This document shows positions 26,741 through 35,298 of a stretch of DNA of 37,007 nucleotides, in pieces. A model generated the notes under the pieces. The model saw only the letters and a list, made by a program, of their open reading frames with translations. It searched no databases and was not told the DNA's origin. The stretch comes from Chthoniobacteraceae bacterium. Its GTDB lineage: Bacteria; Verrucomicrobiota; Verrucomicrobiia; Chthoniobacterales; Chthoniobacteraceae. Numbering within the stretch: position 1 is the stretch's first letter; each line of letters begins with the position of its first letter. Both the position numbers and the translations under genes were made by a program. The stretch is taken from positions 1-37,007 of the forward strand of contig CANJZW010000045.1 in the NCBI GenBank assembly GCA_947479475.1, given 5' to 3'.

Positions 26741-26785
26741 GGGAAGCCACTTGAGGTTATCAGCAAACGCAAAAAAAGCGACTAA

Positions 26786-27670
26786 TCACAGCCGCACACT
26801 CCCCGGCGTGAAAGACGAATCATCGCCACGCATCCGGTGTTCGCCTGAATACACATTGAAGCGCTGTTGGCGTAGGAAGCCAACCAACGTGATTCCAAAC
26901 TCGCGCGCACACCGGACAGCCAGGCTCGATGGGGCGCCGACAGCACAGACTACGCGCACTCCGGCCAACGCCGCTTTTTGGACGAGCTCAAAACTCGCCC
27001 GGCCGCTCAAGAAAAGAATTCGCTCGTGTAACGGGAGCCAATTTTGCGAGAGGGCGTAGCCGATGAGTTTATCAACGGCATTGTGCCTGCCCACGTCCTC
27101 CCGCACAGCCAGCAAGGCCCCTCCAAGGTCAAATAAAGCCGCTGCATGAATTCCCCCCGTGACCCCAAATACCCGCTGATGCGCACTGAGCGTGCCGGGA
27201 AACGTGTGCAACAGCCTGGCGTCAAAACCCGCAATCTCAGGCGCGTCGCTGACTGGGACATGCACCCGAACAGCCTCGATGGAGGCCTTACCACACACGC
27301 CGCAACTCGAACTCATGAAGGTGTTTCTTTGAAAAATATGGGGAGCGACTGGAATCCCCTCGGCCAGTTCAATCTTCAGAACGTTCCCCTCGTGCCCCGC
27401 CGCCTCTGCCTTTGTGCAGTGCCGCAGAGAATGCACCTCCGCCGCAGAGCGAACGATGCCCTCGGTAAAGCAAAATCCAAGCGCAAGCTCCACGTCGTTT
27501 CCCGGCGTCCGCATCGTTACCGCAAGCTCCCTTTGCTCGCGACCGTGCGGGGTTGAATACCCGAGCCTAAGCGCAAGAGGCTCCTCGGCCGCAACCAAAT
27601 CCTCAGCATACTCAAGACCGCCCTCCGTAACTTTAAGAATACGAAGAGTGGCAACCGGGGCTGAATCCAT
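26786..27670 (-). CDS. fdhD: Formate dehydrogenase accessory sulfurtransferase
   Basis: FdhD transfers sulfur to the molybdenum cofactor of formate dehydrogenases. It is 294 residues. The conserved TPGNDVELALGF is at 56-67, the sulfur-carrying CxxC in SSCGVCGK (Cys123, Cys126), and EDVGRHNAVDK at 191-201. It starts 9 nt after the cupredoxin gene and stops 45 nt before the FdhF/YdeP gene, so all three probably share one mRNA. Its immediate neighbour downstream is the likely client enzyme. Confidence 0.95.
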   Translation of the reverse strand: MDSAPVATLRILKVTEGGLEYAEDLVAAEEPLALRLGYSTPHGREQRELAVTMRTPGNDVELALGFCFTEGIVRSAAEVHSLRHCTKAEAAGHEGNVLKIELAEGIPVAPHIFQRNTFMSSSCGVCGKASIEAVRVHVPVSDAPEIAGFDARLLHTFPGTLSAHQRVFGVTGGIHAAALFDLGGALLAVREDVGRHNAVDKLIGYALSQNWLPLHERILFLSGRASFELVQKAALAGVRVVCAVGAPSSLAVRCAREFGITLVGFLRQQRFNVYSGEHRMRGDDSSFTPGSVRL

Positions 27671-27679
27671 GCGACAATT

Positions 27680-28312
27680 CTACTTCGCGGGGGATGCTTG
27701 GACAGGATCCGCATCCCCTAGCTGGAGGGTGGGCGCCTTTGCATCCGCGCTTACCTCCAGAGCGACCCAATGGCCCGCCAGAGCATGGGAGGGAAACCCG
27801 CAGGCAATCGCGTAATCGCCGGGTTCATCCGCGATAAATTGGAAAGTCGCCTTGTTAGAGCTGATGCCCATGTTCGCGCTCGGGGTGGCTCCGCCCTTAA
27901 ACGCAGGCTCGCCCACCTGAAGCTTTTTGACCTGATCACGATCGACCACCACCGCACTATGGGGAACCGGGCTGGGGTTAATAAAAGCAACCTCCACATT
28001 CCAACCCTTCGGAATTCTGTAAACAGCTTTTCCATAGGAGAATCCGTTGAAATTCATCCCGTAATTATTTGTGGAATAAGCAGCCACAACCGTCAGTCGA
28101 ACTGTTTTCGCCTTGTCCGAGAGCCTCAGAAAATCCGCCGCTGTAATGCCCTCGATCAATTCCTTCTTGAGACCCATCCCTTCGTGAGCGCCAGCATGAC
28201 CAGCCGCGGCCTTGCTGGCATCATCAGCCGCAAGCAACGGACAGGGCAGCTGCACAACCACGATGACGAGGGAGAAAATCCAAAGGGGAAAAGAAAACAA
28301 AACTGAATTCAT
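27680..28312 (-). CDS. Sulfocyanin-like blue copper protein with axial His
   Basis: This 210-residue exported cupredoxin has a signal peptide at 1-28. After a His/Ala/Gly-rich linker (about 31-47), the segment GMNFNGFSYGKAVYRIPKGW (85-104) and AFINPSPVPHSAVV match the sulfocyanin family. Predicted copper ligands are His118, Cys171 and His176. In sulfocyanin and rusticyanin the fourth, axial ligand is methionine four residues after the second histidine. Here that position is His181 (C-x4-H-x4-H), checked directly in the DNA (codon CAT). It is probably a periplasmic electron carrier, and could accept electrons from the PQQ sugar dehydrogenase encoded upstream. It is spaced 9 nt from fdhD. Confidence 0.85.
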   Translation of the reverse strand: MNSVLFSFPLWIFSLVIVVVQLPCPLLAADDASKAAAGHAGAHEGMGLKKELIEGITAADFLRLSDKAKTVRLTVVAAYSTNNYGMNFNGFSYGKAVYRIPKGWNVEVAFINPSPVPHSAVVVDRDQVKKLQVGEPAFKGGATPSANMGISSNKATFQFIADEPGDYAIACGFPSHALAGHWVALEVSADAKAPTLQLGDADPVQASPAK

Positions 28313-28349
28313 ACGAAATTAGGTTTTAAAAACACACGCACATCACCAG

Positions 28350-28380
28350 ATGCCGTGGCGGCGAAAAACCGCCACGGCAT
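28350..28380 (-). terminator. Perfect 12-bp hairpin between PQQ dehydrogenase and cupredoxin genes
   Basis: atgccgtggcgg (28350-28361) and ccgccacggcat (28369-28380) form a perfect 12-bp stem with a 7-nt loop. It lies 38 nt after the PQQ dehydrogenase stop on the minus strand. No U-run follows directly; a TTTTT appears about 19 nt later. It may terminate transcription partly, stabilise the 3' end, or set different expression of the two genes. Confidence 0.6.
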
Positions 28381-28418
28381 TTCCAACGAAAAACACCTCT
28401 GCTGATTTTACCAGGCGG

Positions 28419-29774
28419 CTACTTCTGCAGCGGTGCGATTTGAGCCCCTGCGGGAACCTTGTCTGCGGGGACAATTTTCCAAACCGCCCCACGTTCGCCA
28501 GCAGCCGGGTCTACAGGACTCCCATAGTTGGCGCTGGCGTGGCTGATATAAAGGTTGCCGGCCTCATCCTCTCCTCCGCTGGTGGGCCGGATGGGCGTAT
28601 CCAAGTCCAGCAACTCCTGCATCTGCCACTTGTTGGCCTTGTCGCGTTGCATGCCCCAGACTTTCCCGGAACCCCAGTCGGCGGCAAAATACGTTCCATC
28701 AAGGCTGGGATACTCCTTGCCCCGGTAGACCCCAATTCCCACAACACAGATGCCCTGGTCGACATGGCTGTATTCGGCAATCGGCAAAATCCCGACACGC
28801 GGGGCCCCCTGCTTTTCCAACTCAATGGGAAAGGGATGACTGCCCCCCATAAACTTCCATCCATAGTTCTCTCCTCCCTTGCTGTTGGCTGGCTGCATGT
28901 CGATCTCCTCCCAGTGATTCTGGCCGACGTCGGCAATGTAGAAATCACCTGTCTTCCGGTCGAAAGAGAAGGTCCAAGGATTGCGCAGACCGTACGCCCA
29001 AATCTCGGGCTTGGCTCTGGGATGAATCTTGGAGAACTGTAGCTCAGAGACCCCGAACAGGACCATCTGCTGCAATGGGGTGATGAAAGGGTTGTCCTTT
29101 GGAATGCCGTAAGCGCGGTCGGTGCTGGAAACATTGACGTCGATGCGCAGCATCTTACCAAGCCAGGTATGCAAGTCCTGTCCGGCGCTGATGACGTCGC
29201 CTTCCCAACCGCCATCACCCACCCCAATGTAGAGGTAGCCATCGGGACCGAAAGCCATCTTGCCACCGTGGTGGTTGCAGTATGGATAATCGATTTGCAT
29301 GATCACACGCGCACTGTCCGCATCGGCCTTGTCCGGGTTGCTCTTGGACACTTTATATTCCACCAACATCGTCGCTCCGTTAAACCACAGATCGGAATAG
29401 CTGACGTAGAAGAGACCGTTTTCCTTAAACTTAGGATGGAACTCAATGGCGTAGAGACCCTCCTCCAAAAAGGAGCTGAGGGTTTTGTCCTTGATGTCCA
29501 AAAACGGCTTCGCAAGGAGTTTGCCGTCCTTAACGATGCGAACTAAACCGTTGCGCTCGCAAATAAACAGACGCCCGGAACCGTCTTTGGGCGCGGAGAT
29601 GTGCCCGGGGTCCACCAAGCCGTCGGCCACCTTCACCAGCTTGATGGCTACAGGATTGGGCAACTTACCCCCAGGCTGAACTGGGGCGGGTTGATCGTCG
29701 GCTCGCAAGGGTGCTACGAGCGCGGTGGCGACTAGGAGAGACGCAAACGACAGGGGGGGGATTTTAGATTTCAT
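28419..29774 (-). CDS. PQQ-dependent sugar dehydrogenase, soluble type
   Basis: This 451-residue secreted beta-propeller belongs to the GSDH/YliI family. The signal peptide ends near PLRAD (25). The PQQ-site motif NHHGGKMAFGPDG (167-179; His168 equals the catalytic base) is followed by YIGVGDGGWEGD (182-193), and EGLYAIEFHPKFKENG (105-120) is also typical. Members oxidise aldoses in the periplasm with PQQ and pass electrons to a soluble or membrane acceptor. The cupredoxin encoded downstream is a candidate acceptor. No PQQ biosynthesis genes are in the window. An AT-rich 5' region lies upstream. The substrate is unknown. Confidence 0.92.
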   Translation of the reverse strand: MKSKIPPLSFASLLVATALVAPLRADDQPAPVQPGGKLPNPVAIKLVKVADGLVDPGHISAPKDGSGRLFICERNGLVRIVKDGKLLAKPFLDIKDKTLSSFLEEGLYAIEFHPKFKENGLFYVSYSDLWFNGATMLVEYKVSKSNPDKADADSARVIMQIDYPYCNHHGGKMAFGPDGYLYIGVGDGGWEGDVISAGQDLHTWLGKMLRIDVNVSSTDRAYGIPKDNPFITPLQQMVLFGVSELQFSKIHPRAKPEIWAYGLRNPWTFSFDRKTGDFYIADVGQNHWEEIDMQPANSKGGENYGWKFMGGSHPFPIELEKQGAPRVGILPIAEYSHVDQGICVVGIGVYRGKEYPSLDGTYFAADWGSGKVWGMQRDKANKWQMQELLDLDTPIRPTSGGEDEAGNLYISHASANYGSPVDPAAGERGAVWKIVPADKVPAGAQIAPLQK

Positions 29775-29996
29775 TTGGGGTGAAGGTACTAACTATCAGA
29801 TTTAAAACCTTTAGCGCAATTCGTAAGAGAACACTTTCTTCCCATTTTTGCGATTCGCGCACACCGCAATGCCCATGAAAAAGCACGCTGCCAAACTCCA
29901 AAAAAATGCCGGCGCACGGGGGTCAGTATCAATGCTTGGTCGCCCCCTCAAAACGCTTACAAGCCCCTCCCCTGGACGCCCCGTCGCGGCTCAGGG

Positions 29997-31076
29997 CTAC
30001 TCCGGCTGCGTCGGCAAGGGAAACGTCCCCAAAATCTTCACCTGCGTGCACCTTTGGCGCAGTTCAGCCAGCACCCGCTCCAGGGCCGGGTCCGTCGCAT
30101 GACCGTCGACGTCCAGGAAGAAACAGTACTCCCAGGCCTTCCTGCGAGAAGGGCGGCTTTCGATTTTGCCGATATTTATCCCCTGCACGTGAAACGGTTC
30201 CAGCGCCCGGTATAACGCCCCGGGCTCATGGGCAACACTGAACAAAAGGGACGTCCGGTCGTTCCCCGTTGCAGGGGACGGGCGCATGCCAATGACAAGG
30301 AACCGAGTGGTATTGTCGGCGGAATCCTGAATGGCGGACTCCAAAACATCCAATCCCAACAACTCGCCCGCCAGCTTGCCCGCCACGGCCGCGGCCCCCA
30401 CCTCGCTCGCCGCACATTCGGCGGCACGCGTCGTGCTGGAAACCTCCACACACTCCACTCCGGGCAGATTGCGCCGCATCCAGTTCCGCGTCTGGGCAAA
30501 GGCCTGGGGATGACTGTAAACCTTGACAATATTTTCCCTAGGCGTCCGGGAAAGCAAATGGTGTTCGATCCGCAAAAGCACCTGTGCGCAAACCTGCACG
30601 TCGCTGTCGATGAACATGTCCAACGTGTTGTTCACGGCCCCCTCCCACGAGTTCTCCACCGGGACAACCCCGTAGTCCGCCTGCCCTCGCGTTACCGCCT
30701 CAAACACGTCGCCGATATAAACCTGCGGGGCGTACTGCACACTTGCGCCGAACTTGGAGCGAGCCGCCTGGTGGGTGAAGGTGGCTTCCGGCCCAAGGTA
30801 GGCGATGCGCAGGTCCTTTTCCAAGGCCAGCGACGCGGACATGATTTCCCGGTAAACGGCACGCACCGCCGTCTCGGGCAACCGCCCCCCGATGCGGGTG
30901 TTGCGCTCGGCAAGGGAGCGGTACACCTGCTCTTCGCGTTCCGGAGCATAGATTTCAAGACCCTCGGCGCGTTTGAATTCGCCCACCTCATGCACGCAAT
31001 CCGCGCGGGAGTTAAGCAGCTTAAGAATCTGCTCGTCCAAGGCGTCGATCTGTTTTCGAATATCTGACAGGTTCAT
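29997..31076 (-). CDS. pheA: Bifunctional chorismate mutase/prephenate dehydratase (P-protein)
   Basis: This 359-residue fused enzyme makes phenylpyruvate from chorismate. An AroQ chorismate mutase covers about 1-88, prephenate dehydratase about 89-268 (RIAYLGPEATFTHQAA; substrate motif TTRF at 256-259), and a C-terminal ACT domain about 272-350 with GALYR (286-290) and ESRP (306-309), the phenylalanine-binding motifs. Feedback inhibition by phenylalanine is therefore expected. Its ATG overlaps the scpB stop (ATGA, 31073-31076), so phenylalanine synthesis is coupled to chromosome-condensation genes. No leader-peptide attenuator precedes it. Confidence 0.96.
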   Translation of the reverse strand: MNLSDIRKQIDALDEQILKLLNSRADCVHEVGEFKRAEGLEIYAPEREEQVYRSLAERNTRIGGRLPETAVRAVYREIMSASLALEKDLRIAYLGPEATFTHQAARSKFGASVQYAPQVYIGDVFEAVTRGQADYGVVPVENSWEGAVNNTLDMFIDSDVQVCAQVLLRIEHHLLSRTPRENIVKVYSHPQAFAQTRNWMRRNLPGVECVEVSSTTRAAECAASEVGAAAVAGKLAGELLGLDVLESAIQDSADNTTRFLVIGMRPSPATGNDRTSLLFSVAHEPGALYRALEPFHVQGINIGKIESRPSRRKAWEYCFFLDVDGHATDPALERVLAELRQRCTQVKILGTFPLPTQPE

Positions 31077-31903
31077 GATTGAGAGGGAAAAACATCCGGC
31101 GGCGGCTCCTCCGCGGCAAACCCAGATGTTGAATCCGGTGTTGAAACTGCCTCTTCCTCCTGCCCGAGTCCACTGGAAGCCTCCATTTCAGCGGGAGCTT
31201 CCTCCGCCACAACGGGGGATGCGGACGCTGCCACCTCCTCCACGCTCCCGGGGGATTCCATCTCCAGCGGCAATTCGGGCTCCAGTTCCGCCTTCTCGCG
31301 CCGCTTCGAAGCTTTGTCGTCAGGCACCGCCGCCTTGGGAAGGTTCATGCGCCCCAGTTCCGCGGAATTGGGGAGATCCTGAGTCGATTTGAGCCCGAAA
31401 TGCTCCAGAAAATAGCCCGTGGTCGAATAGAGCAAGGGGCGCCCAGGCAAGTCCGCTCTGCCGGCGATGCGAACCAGGCTCCGGTCCAATAGCACCTGCA
31501 TCACCCCGTCCACCGCCACGCCGCGCACCGCCTCAATGTCCGCACGCGTCACAGGCTGACGGTAGGCAATGATCGCCAGCGTTTCCATCGCAGGCCCGCT
31601 CAAACGGGCCGGTTTCGCGTCGGGGTAAAGCTTGCGCACCCAGGGCGCGTATTCCTGGCGCGTGACGAACCCCCAACCCGTGGCCTGCTCCATGAGCCGG
31701 AAAGCCCGTCCACTCTGTTCCAGCTCGGACTGCAGCTCGCCCAACGCTTCCAAAATACGGGTTTCTCCTGCTTTCGCGTAGGCCTGCGCCTCCTCCACCT
31801 CGGATGACTCCCCTGCAGCATGCACCGCCTCCACGAGTTCAAGCGTGGAAAGCGGCTTGGGTGCCGCAAAAATCAAGGCTTCAAGTACTTGTGGCAGAGT
31901 CAT
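31073..31903 (-). CDS. scpB: Segregation and condensation protein B with acidic tail
   Basis: ScpB is the winged-helix kleisin-interacting subunit of the SMC-ScpAB condensin. I start it at the ATG at 31903 (MTLPQVLEALIFAAPKP), giving 276 residues; a longer start at 31942 would overlap scpA. The conserved ScpB core (ETLAIIAYRQPVTRADIEAVRGV and LLYSTTGYFLEHFGL) ends near residue 180. About 85 residues follow, rich in Glu, Pro, Ala and Ser and predicted to be disordered. Most ScpB proteins end soon after the core. It is separated from the scpA stop by a single nucleotide and overlaps pheA by 4 nt. Confidence 0.93.
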   Translation of the reverse strand: MTLPQVLEALIFAAPKPLSTLELVEAVHAAGESSEVEEAQAYAKAGETRILEALGELQSELEQSGRAFRLMEQATGWGFVTRQEYAPWVRKLYPDAKPARLSGPAMETLAIIAYRQPVTRADIEAVRGVAVDGVMQVLLDRSLVRIAGRADLPGRPLLYSTTGYFLEHFGLKSTQDLPNSAELGRMNLPKAAVPDDKASKRREKAELEPELPLEMESPGSVEEVAASASPVVAEEAPAEMEASSGLGQEEEAVSTPDSTSGFAAEEPPPDVFPSQS

Positions 31904-31904
31904 G

Positions 31905-32633
31905 TCAATCCCCCTGAACCCAGCGCAATTCAATGTCCCCAAACGCTCCCTCCTGCACCGCCTTGAGCTGCTTGAGCCGGATCAACTCCAGCACCGCCAA
32001 AAACGTCACCACAATCTCGGCGCGCGAAGCCACTCCTGAAAACAATTCCGTGAACAAAACAGGAACCCCACCCGAAGTAATCTTAATCACCATTTCAATC
32101 TTGTCGGAAACGGTGAAGTTTTCCTCGAAAATTTCCCGCAGATCTTCCTTCTGATTGATGCGCTTGAGCACTCCATTGAAGGCCGCGATCAAATCAAAAA
32201 CGCTCACCTCACCAAGCGGCCTCTCTGGAGGGGCATCCGCCGGTTCCGCCACCCGGCTAAAGAGCGCCTCCCGGGCGATCCCGCGCTCCTGGAGCTGCGC
32301 CGCGGCGTCTTTAAACTTTTTGTATTCAATAAGCTGCCGCACCAGTTCCCAACGCGGATCCTCCTCCTCCGTCTCTTCCTCCGGGGGCTGCACGCTCACT
32401 GGTAGAAGACTGCGGCTCTTGAGATAAATCAGGTTGGCGGCCATCACCACAAATTCTCCGGCCACCTCGAGGTCCAACGCCTTAAAGGCTTCCATGAACT
32501 CCAGGTATTGCTGGGTGATTCGCTCCAGGGAAACTTCATAGATATCCACCTCTTCCCTCTTGATGAGGTAGAGCAGCAGATCCAGAGGTCCTTCAAAGAC
32601 CTCCAGCTTGACCTTGTAGTCCGGAGTGAGCAT
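31905..32633 (-). CDS. scpA: Segregation and condensation protein A (kleisin)
   Basis: ScpA is the kleisin that bridges the SMC heads in the bacterial condensin complex. It is 242 residues with the family motif FEGPLDLLLYLIKREEVDIYEV (split here as FEGPLDLLLYLI then KREEVDIYEV) in the first 35 residues, then AGEFVVMAANLIYLKSRSLL. The C-terminal region (SRAEIVVTFLAVLELIRLKQ) forms the second winged helix. It is followed after 1 nt by scpB. The smc gene is not in the window. About 230 nt without a gene separate it from der upstream. Confidence 0.95.
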   Translation of the reverse strand: MLTPDYKVKLEVFEGPLDLLLYLIKREEVDIYEVSLERITQQYLEFMEAFKALDLEVAGEFVVMAANLIYLKSRSLLPVSVQPPEEETEEEDPRWELVRQLIEYKKFKDAAAQLQERGIAREALFSRVAEPADAPPERPLGEVSVFDLIAAFNGVLKRINQKEDLREIFEENFTVSDKIEMVIKITSGGVPVLFTELFSGVASRAEIVVTFLAVLELIRLKQLKAVQEGAFGDIELRWVQGD

Positions 32634-32861
32634 CGGCCCACAGCCTACACATGCACGGCCACTTTCCTCAACCCGCCATTAGCGATCTTCCTAAAAAGAG
32701 TACGCCCCCCCTAGAAAAACCCGTCCCACATCCCACCCACGGGGAGGGAACCGCGTTTCATGTTGGGCGCCAAATCCAAGGCTCCCACCCGGCGACTGGT
32801 TCTGGACGGAGTCTCGCTCCAAACGGGTGCGGAATCCGCGGCTGTGCCCCCCCGCCGCTGG
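32634..32861. other. Gap between der and scpA
   Basis: 228 nt with no supported gene. On the minus strand a 16-codon open frame starts with ATG near 32761, but it has no recognisable character. The stretch presumably holds the scpA promoter. I see no convincing -35/-10 pair. Confidence 0.5.
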
Positions 32862-34331
32862 CTAAACCCGCGGGGCCTTCAAAGCGCGCCGCGCCTTGGG
32901 CGTCGAGCGTTTGGCCTTTATTTTAGAGCTGCGTTGCGCTTCGCCGCGCTCCTTGGGCGCCGCGCCGCGGGAGCGCGAAATCCCCCTGGCCTCGCGCTGC
33001 CGAAGGTGCAAATCCATCGGAAGCCCTTCCCAGGGTTCCACCGTGCGGATGCGCGCCTCCAAAAACCGGCGGTACGTATCGTCCAAAAGGCTCTTGTCGT
33101 TGCAGAAAAGCACCACTTCAGGCAGCGGAATCGGCGAACTCCCGCGGGGTTCGGGCTGGGTGGAGTAGAGGATTTTAAAGCGTCGCCCACTTTTGAGCGC
33201 AGGCGGATGATTCGTCATCGCCGTGGTCAGCAGGCGGTTCAGGGGACCGGTTCCAATCCTGCGCCGGGAAGCCTCGCGCACGTTCTCGATGCGTTTAAAG
33301 AGGCGGTCCAGATCCTCCCCTGTTTTCGCCGAAAGCAACACCAGCGGCGCATAGGGCAGAAACGACAAGTCGCTGCGGATCTCCTCCAAAACCTCTCGCA
33401 ACCCCTCTTTGTTCTGTGTGCGCTCCGGAATAAGGTCGATTTTGTTCAGCACCACCACGCACGGCTTGCCCGCATCCCGCACCATCCCGGCAATCCGCTT
33501 GTCCTGACTGCTCACCCCCTGCGAAGCGTCGAGCACCAAGACGCACAGGTCGGCCCGTTTCACACTGGATTCAGAGCGCATCACGGAAAACACCTCCACC
33601 GAATCCGACCGTTTCGACTTAGGCCGGATGCCGGCGGTGTCGATGAGAATGTAGTTTTGCGCGCCGCGCTTGTAAGGAATGTCCACCGCATCACGTGTCG
33701 TGCCGGAAATCGGGGAAACCATCGTGCGCTCATCCTCCAGAATGGCGTTCGTGAGCGAGGATTTCCCGACGTTGGGGCGGCCCACCAGCGCAATCTGGAG
33801 CGGCTTGGCCAGGCGCGCCGCATCCTCCGCGGGGTCGTGCTCGGGCAGCAGCGCGCAGATCCGGTCCACAAGCACGTCAAACCCGATCCCGTGTTCGGCG
33901 CTGACTGGAAAAAGAGGACTGAACCCGAGCCGGCTGAACTCGTTGCTCAGGCCTTGATGGTTGGGGTGATCCACTTTGTTCACCACTAAAATCAGGTGTT
34001 TTGAAACCCGGCGCAACCGGCGCGCAATGTCGGCATCCACCGGGGTCAGCCCGGCCTGCGCGTCCACCACAAAAAGAATGAGGGCGCTTGTCTCCACGGC
34101 AATATCCACTTCGGCGGCAACCTGGTCGGCAAATTCAGCATCCGCCCCGGCGCCGATTCCCCCCGTGTCGACGAGCTGAAAGGGAGAACGTCCCTGTCGG
34201 CAAATCGCCACAATCCGGTCCCGGGTGACCCCGGGCATGTCGTGCACGATCGAGATTTTTTGGCCGACGAGGCGATTAAAAAGAGCAGATTTACCCACAT
34301 TCGGGCGACCAACGATAGCTACCGTGCGCAT
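32862..34331 (-). CDS. der: Ribosome biogenesis GTPase Der (EngA)
   Basis: Der is an essential GTPase for 50S maturation, with two tandem G domains. It is 489 residues. The first P-loop GRPNVGKS is at 8-15, with DTGG (55-58) and NKVD (118-121). The second GRPNVGKS is at 184-191, with DTAG (231-234) and NKID further on. A KH-like domain follows (about 355-440), and a basic, Arg/Lys-rich C-terminal tail of about 45 residues. The order pgsA, der, scpA, scpB, pheA is on one strand. A hairpin-like GC inverted repeat just after the stop (around 32850-32875) lacks a U-run. Confidence 0.97.
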   Translation of the reverse strand: MRTVAIVGRPNVGKSALFNRLVGQKISIVHDMPGVTRDRIVAICRQGRSPFQLVDTGGIGAGADAEFADQVAAEVDIAVETSALILFVVDAQAGLTPVDADIARRLRRVSKHLILVVNKVDHPNHQGLSNEFSRLGFSPLFPVSAEHGIGFDVLVDRICALLPEHDPAEDAARLAKPLQIALVGRPNVGKSSLTNAILEDERTMVSPISGTTRDAVDIPYKRGAQNYILIDTAGIRPKSKRSDSVEVFSVMRSESSVKRADLCVLVLDASQGVSSQDKRIAGMVRDAGKPCVVVLNKIDLIPERTQNKEGLREVLEEIRSDLSFLPYAPLVLLSAKTGEDLDRLFKRIENVREASRRRIGTGPLNRLLTTAMTNHPPALKSGRRFKILYSTQPEPRGSSPIPLPEVVLFCNDKSLLDDTYRRFLEARIRTVEPWEGLPMDLHLRQREARGISRSRGAAPKERGEAQRSSKIKAKRSTPKARRALKAPRV

Positions 34332-34385
34332 GATTTCTGGGATCCTAACATCCCCGCTCCCGTTGTGCGCGCCCTATTTCAAACT

Positions 34386-35060
34386 TCAATACGTCTTCCC
34401 ACTTCCCACCCCGGTCGCTCCAGCCTCCCCAGCAGGGTCGCCATGCCCGCTTTTGTGCGCCTGCGCAATGCCTTCCCCCAGATAACCGAACCCCGAAATC
34501 AGAGTAAACACCCCCGTCACACACACCAGCACGTCCAAGTTTCGCACCGACAGAAGCGGCATCCAAGGCCAGCCTGAAAAACACGAAGCCAACAGCCATT
34601 CAGGCTGCAGCATCACTCCAATCAAGCTCATCATCTGAAGGGCCGTCGCCGTTTTCCCCGTCCAATGTGGCCGCAAATCAACTTTCCCGTGCAATACAAA
34701 CACCCCGATGATTCCAGCCAGCACCGCCACGTCCCGGGCCACCACAAGCACCGCAAACCAAACGGGCAACGCATTGGTCCAGTGCGAAAAACTCAGCGTC
34801 AGAATCCCGGCCAGCAAAAGACCCTTGTCTGCGATCGGATCCAGCACCACCCCCAATTCCGTGCGTTGGTTGAGCCGGCGCGCCAGCCAGCCGTCCAGCC
34901 CGTCGCTCGCAGCCGCAAGCGCAAACGTCGCCACGGCCGCCCACCGCAGCGCCTCCTGCGCCGCCCCGGCAAGCACCCCCTGCCCGTAATAAATGGCAAA
35001 AAGCACAAACACGGGAATCAACCCAATCCGCATCAATGTGATCTTGTTCGCCGTTGTCAT
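34386..35060 (-). CDS. pgsA: CDP-diacylglycerol--glycerol-3-phosphate 3-phosphatidyltransferase
   Basis: PgsA makes phosphatidylglycerol phosphate from CDP-diacylglycerol and glycerol-3-phosphate at the inner membrane. It is 224 residues with several hydrophobic helices. The CDP-alcohol phosphotransferase signature D-G-x2-A-R-x8-G-x3-D-x3-D is present in DGWLARR, ELGVVLD and PIADK. The ~25-residue Gly/Ala-rich tail is not conserved. A start at 35060 (MTTANKITLMR) is typical. It is the first gene of the minus-strand run and is divergent from bcp, with 238 nt between them. Confidence 0.93.
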   Translation of the reverse strand: MTTANKITLMRIGLIPVFVLFAIYYGQGVLAGAAQEALRWAAVATFALAAASDGLDGWLARRLNQRTELGVVLDPIADKGLLLAGILTLSFSHWTNALPVWFAVLVVARDVAVLAGIIGVFVLHGKVDLRPHWTGKTATALQMMSLIGVMLQPEWLLASCFSGWPWMPLLSVRNLDVLVCVTGVFTLISGFGYLGEGIAQAHKSGHGDPAGEAGATGVGSGKTY

Positions 35061-35298
35061 ATTTTCACTTCAGGAGCATTCCCCTTGCACATCTCTACCT
35101 TATAAAATCGCGCGCCGCCCCTCAAAAAAGCCCCTTGAGGTCGCTTCCCGGCGCCCCACGCCTCCACCTGGAACCCCGCACAAAGGCCGAGCCGACTCCA
35201 CACCCCTCTGTTCTTTGGACGCCACACCATACAACTTTACCACCCGCAATTCGCTCATTCCTGTTGCGAAAAACCCTGATTTTCTCTAAGCGACTCTC

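Noticed and set aside
32760..33989. Long open frame on the plus strand opposite der
   Set aside because: It is the antisense shadow of der; its composition (Arg, His, Pro, Gln rich) and lack of motifs are typical of GC-rich antisense frames.
35078..35106. Promoter with TATAAA at 35101-35106
   Set aside because: The nearest TTGCAC is only about 10 nt upstream and nothing resembling a -35 lies at 16-18 nt; the site is almost 200 nt from bcp.
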